16,926 bases of DNA from Chloroflexota bacterium (lineage in GTDB: Bacteria > Chloroflexota > UBA6077), in contig JAJYKO010000027.1 of the NCBI GenBank assembly GCA_021788565.1, positions 1 to 16,926 on the forward strand, given 5' to 3'. The notes under the pieces are model-generated. The model worked only from the letters and a program-made list of their open reading frames with translations. It searched no databases and was not told the DNA's origin. The position numbers and the translations under genes are program-made. Shown piece after piece: positions 14,599 through 16,926 of this stretch; the first letter of the stretch is position 1; each line of letters opens with the position of its first letter.

Positions 14599-15927
14599 TC
14601 ACAGCTGTGGCGTGCGGTGAGTGCTCTCGCCTGCTCTCACGCCCGGCACTTCGTATCCGCCGGGGTACTCTTCGTAGGGCTTGGTCCGCCCTGGCCGCTC
14701 CGTTCCGATATGCTGGAACCTCTCGTAGAAGTAGTGGATAAGCACCCTCCCGATAGCAGGCTTCGTCACGTGGCCCCACCCGCTGGGGACCTCCTCTGTC
14801 GAACCCCACCTGAGTTCCCGATTCTGGAACTCCTGGGTGATGCTCCTGAGCTTCCGCACGAAGAGACCGTAGCTCTTCGATGCGTTGGAGGACACAAGCG
14901 TTCCGGGCGGTCGCTGGTAGAAGGGGGAGAAGCGATCCGGGAACCCGGGCATCATGCAGCCGATGCACGGCGCACCTGCCCTCATACAACCACCCCGATA
15001 ATTGATCGCGCCACGCTCCGTGATCCTGCATTGCACCACGGGCCCCCAGCAACCAATCTCCACCAGGCACTCCCTATCGCCGTAGTGCTTCGCGAAGACA
15101 CCCTCCTCGTAATATCCGGCCCGAGGGCAGTGGCGATGTACCGTCTCGTTGAACTGCCATTGAGGCCGGCCCAATTCGTCGAATTCGGGGAGGGGACCGT
15201 AGCCATTGAGGAAAAGCAGCACAGCGGCGACGGTCTCCATGAAATCATCGCCGATGGGCGAGCAGCCCGGCTGATTGACTACCGGCAGCCCCAGGGCACT
15301 CACATAATCCTTCCCCAGAAAATCCATGACGCTCATGGAGCCCGTCGCGTTGCCCTCCGCGGCTGGGATGCCGCCCCACGTGGCGCAGGTGCCGATCGCG
15401 ATCACCGCCGCGGCTCCTGGGGCCATTCGCTTCAGCCAGGTCGCGGTTGGGATCGGCTTCATTTCGCCGTTTACCTCCTCCGTGCCCATGGACGCCCAGT
15501 AGCCACCCGTCTCCGCGGCCACGGACTCGTCTGGGACGGAGCCCTCGTACACGACCACGTAGGGTGCTTTGAGCTTGCCCTCCACAGCCAGCCTGTAGTT
15601 CTTCACGAACTCCTCTCCGGCCTCCGTCGAGAGAACGTAGTGATGCAACACGACCCGAGGCAGTCCGGGCAACTTCCCCGTCAGGAGATCCTCGATACTG
15701 GGTGTTGTCGCTCCAGACACGGCGATTGTGCATCCGTCGCAGCTCATCCCGGCTAGCCAGAACACGTGAACCACCTGAACGGGGCCGAGGGCAGCACCGG
15801 GCCGCTCCATCGTGTGAATCTTCCTCCGTTCGCGCTCGGCGCTTGACGAGAGCACATCCTCAGCCGCGATTCGCGCCGCCACCGTCTCCCTGGCAAGCGG
15901 AGGAGGTACCGGCATTAGCTCTTCCAT
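14599..15927 (-). CDS. hhyS: [NiFe]-hydrogenase small subunit, group 1h-like
   Basis: Electron-transfer subunit with three Fe-S clusters, 442 aa. Proximal-cluster ligands: C63 and C66 (MSCDGC), C181 (GTCATWGG) and C222 (PGCSP). Distal: H264, C267, C287, C293. Medial region: C300, C314, C321, C324 (CIGC). TTPSIEDLLTGKLPGLP and the block from HCPRAGYYEEG to GCWGPVVQC are close to group 1h enzymes as I remember them. In group 1h one proximal Cys is replaced by Asp (CDGD); here it is Cys. An extra ~50-residue N-terminal part precedes the core and has no twin-arginine signal, so the enzyme should stay on the cytoplasmic side. No C-terminal TM. ATG 15927 has AAAGGAG 9 nt upstream. First gene of the operon. 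Confidence 0.93.
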   Translation of the reverse strand: MEELMPVPPPLARETVAARIAAEDVLSSSAERERRKIHTMERPGAALGPVQVVHVFWLAGMSCDGCTIAVSGATTPSIEDLLTGKLPGLPRVVLHHYVLSTEAGEEFVKNYRLAVEGKLKAPYVVVYEGSVPDESVAAETGGYWASMGTEEVNGEMKPIPTATWLKRMAPGAAAVIAIGTCATWGGIPAAEGNATGSMSVMDFLGKDYVSALGLPVVNQPGCSPIGDDFMETVAAVLLFLNGYGPLPEFDELGRPQWQFNETVHRHCPRAGYYEEGVFAKHYGDRECLVEIGCWGPVVQCRITERGAINYRGGCMRAGAPCIGCMMPGFPDRFSPFYQRPPGTLVSSNASKSYGLFVRKLRSITQEFQNRELRWGSTEEVPSGWGHVTKPAIGRVLIHYFYERFQHIGTERPGRTKPYEEYPGGYEVPGVRAGESTHRTPQL

Positions 15928-15979
15928 GAAACCGGCTCCTTTCCGTAAGCAGCCTTAGCACAGGTACTACTCTGAGGTT

Positions 15980-16011
15980 ACTATAGACCTTCCCCTTAAG
16001 GGTAATGTCAA
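15980..16011 (-). promoter_or_regulatory. Predicted sigma-70-like promoter of the hydrogenase operon, with an internal palindrome
   Basis: On the - strand: perfect -35 TTGACA (16011-16006) and -10-like TATAGT (15985-15980), with a 20-bp spacer that is longer than the usual 17. Inside the spacer is the palindrome CCCTTAAGGG (15993-16002), flanked by symmetric TT/AA after one mismatch. A bound regulator there would control or correct the long spacer. The small-subunit start is about 50 bp downstream of the -10. Confidence 0.5.
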
Positions 16012-16316
16012 GACGTCGCGCGGTGTTCTGCGGCGATGTGCCCACTTTAGTGCGCTCGAACAGCGCATCGCTAGCAAATTGTTGTTGCATGGACCGAGCC
16101 AGCGCTGCACCGGACCTGCTGCCCCGCCAGCCTTCGCTCGCTTCGTCGCGGCGTGGTAACTTTTTACATTTATTTTACGAGCTAGCCGCACTATACAGGA
16201 CCTTAAACACCAATGTGGCCCCATAAATGCCTATACGGACCGTCAGATGCAATTACACCGCCGGAGTAATGCCATTACTTACCTACGTTAAGCAATATGC
16301 GAAAGGGTAGCGCTGC
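16012..16316. other. Remainder of the divergent intergenic region
   Basis: About 300 bp with no convincing gene. An AT-rich patch near 16160-16200 holds TATACA (16192-16197) without a well-spaced -35. The only reading frame (16005-16226, +) has no Shine-Dalgarno and looks unlike a protein. Together with the hydrogenase promoter it separates the divergent operon and adaptor genes. Confidence 0.4.
16265..16279. promoter_or_regulatory. Operator-like inverted repeat upstream of the HlyD-type gene
   Basis: AGTAATG (16265-16271), one base, CATTACT (16273-16279): perfect 7-bp arms, 38 bp before the ATG at 16317. The place and shape suit a dimeric repressor site controlling the adaptor gene. Confidence 0.45.
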
Positions 16317-16926
16317 ATGAGAACGGATATTCCAGTTACGCGCCGAGCACGTGGGGTGCGGGGGGCGCTGGGAGGCCTACCGAACAGGCGTCTCGGGATA
16401 CTGGGGGCGATACTGCTCCTTTCCGTGATCGCTGGCTTCGTCGGCTACCAGCGCTACCTGGCCACGAGCCACACCCCCACGGTAGTCCAAACCGCCACCG
16501 CCCGCACGGGCTCCCTCGTCTCGACCGTCACTGCCACCGGCAGCGTCATCGCCACCAAGCAGTCCACCCTCGGCTTCTCGGCATCAAGCACCGCCTCGGG
16601 CAAGATCACCGAGATCGACGTCAAGGTGGGGGACACGGTCAAGGCGGGACAGACCCTGGCCAAGCTGGATACCCAGGCCCTCCAGGCCCAGCTCGATCAG
16701 GCCAACTCCAACCTCCAGACAGCCCAGATCAACCTCCAGAAGGTCAAGGATGGGGCAACACCCCAGGCCAGGGCAGCCGCCCAGGCCGCCTACGACTCGG
16801 CCCTCGCCAACTACCAGCAGGTAGCGGCGGGCGTCACTGGGGCCTCCCTCGCCGCCGACCAGGCCTCTGTGGCATCCGCCCAGGCCAACCTCAATAGCGC
16901 CCAGGCCAAGCTGGATACCGCCCAGC
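16317..16926 (+). CDS. HlyD/MacA-type membrane-fusion adaptor, 5' part
   Basis: The gene runs off the end; 203 residues are visible. A basic N-terminus (VTRRARGVRG) precedes one TM at about 27-45 (LGILGAILLLSVIAGFVGY). Next come a beta segment (ATARTGSLVSTVTATGSV), a lipoyl-like half-motif (GKITEIDVKVGDTVKAGQTL, about 96-115) and a long coiled-coil hairpin rich in Ala, Gln and Leu (QALQAQLDQANSNLQTAQIN and onward). This is the usual order in MacA-type adaptors that work with an ABC exporter, so such genes probably follow downstream. ATG 16317 has GAAAGGG about 9 nt upstream. No visible tie to the hydrogenase. Confidence 0.88.
   Translation, partial: MRTDIPVTRRARGVRGALGGLPNRRLGILGAILLLSVIAGFVGYQRYLATSHTPTVVQTATARTGSLVSTVTATGSVIATKQSTLGFSASSTASGKITEIDVKVGDTVKAGQTLAKLDTQALQAQLDQANSNLQTAQINLQKVKDGATPQARAAAQAAYDSALANYQQVAAGVTGASLAADQASVASAQANLNSAQAKLDTAQ

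Noticed and set aside
14227..15756. Long + strand open frame (about 509 codons) antisense to the hydrogenase small subunit
   Set aside because: It lies opposite a gene whose cofactor ligands are all intact; its translation has no recognisable domain and is Arg/His/Pro-rich, as expected for an antisense frame in GC-rich DNA.
16005..16226. Small + strand gene of 73 codons in the divergent region
   Set aside because: No Shine-Dalgarno, no recognisable motif, and it overlaps the predicted hydrogenase promoter.
1..16926. CRISPR arrays, tRNA, rRNA and insertion sequences
   Set aside because: I looked for regular direct repeats, cloverleaf-like segments and transposase motifs and saw none.

Overview
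This window is GC-rich bacterial DNA. It reads as one functional block: a nickel-type uptake operon on the + strand converging on a [NiFe]-hydrogenase operon on the - strand. The fused two-domain oligopeptide/nickel ABC ATPase, the Tat-like lipoprotein binding protein, the group 1h-type (Hhy) hydrogenase and the CooC-like ATPase beside it suggest a Gram-positive-like or Chloroflexota-like aerobe. That placement is inference; no marker gene fixes the taxonomy.

Layout. 1-704 (+) is the 3' part of an EamA/DMT transporter. 885-7984 (+) is a six-gene operon: NikC-type permease, fused NikDE-type ATPase, family 5 binding lipoprotein, FmdE-domain protein, NikB-type permease and a NicO-family nickel/cobalt transporter with a His-rich loop. 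7976-15927 (-) is the hydrogenase operon, read from 15927 down. Its order is small subunit (HhyS-like); five tiny single-TM proteins; large subunit (HhyL-like); a maturation-protease homologue lacking its metal ligands; a winged-helix protein with a Cys/His tail; a NifU-like protein; a canonical maturation protease; an XRE regulator with a Cys-rich tail; and a CooC-like ATPase. The two operons overlap tail to tail by 9 bp. 15928-16316 is a divergent regulatory region, and 16317-16926 (+) is the 5' part of an HlyD/MacA-type adaptor.

How it fits together (inference). Nickel enters through the ABC system and NicO. It is inserted and proofed by the CooC-like ATPase and the proteases, and the enzyme oxidises H2 at the membrane. 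No cytochrome b or Rieske protein is encoded here, so the five small membrane proteins are the obvious candidates for the membrane anchor or quinone connection.

Two points stand out. (1) The CooC-like gene is interrupted by one in-frame UGA, exactly where the first Cys of the family's metal-binding CxC motif belongs. It is followed by a stem-loop with bacterial SECIS geometry, so this may be an undescribed selenoprotein in nickel handling. (2) The five small membrane proteins share a [N/E]-T motif at nearly the same distance from the N-terminus, so they look like a tandemly duplicated family inserted between the two hydrogenase subunits.
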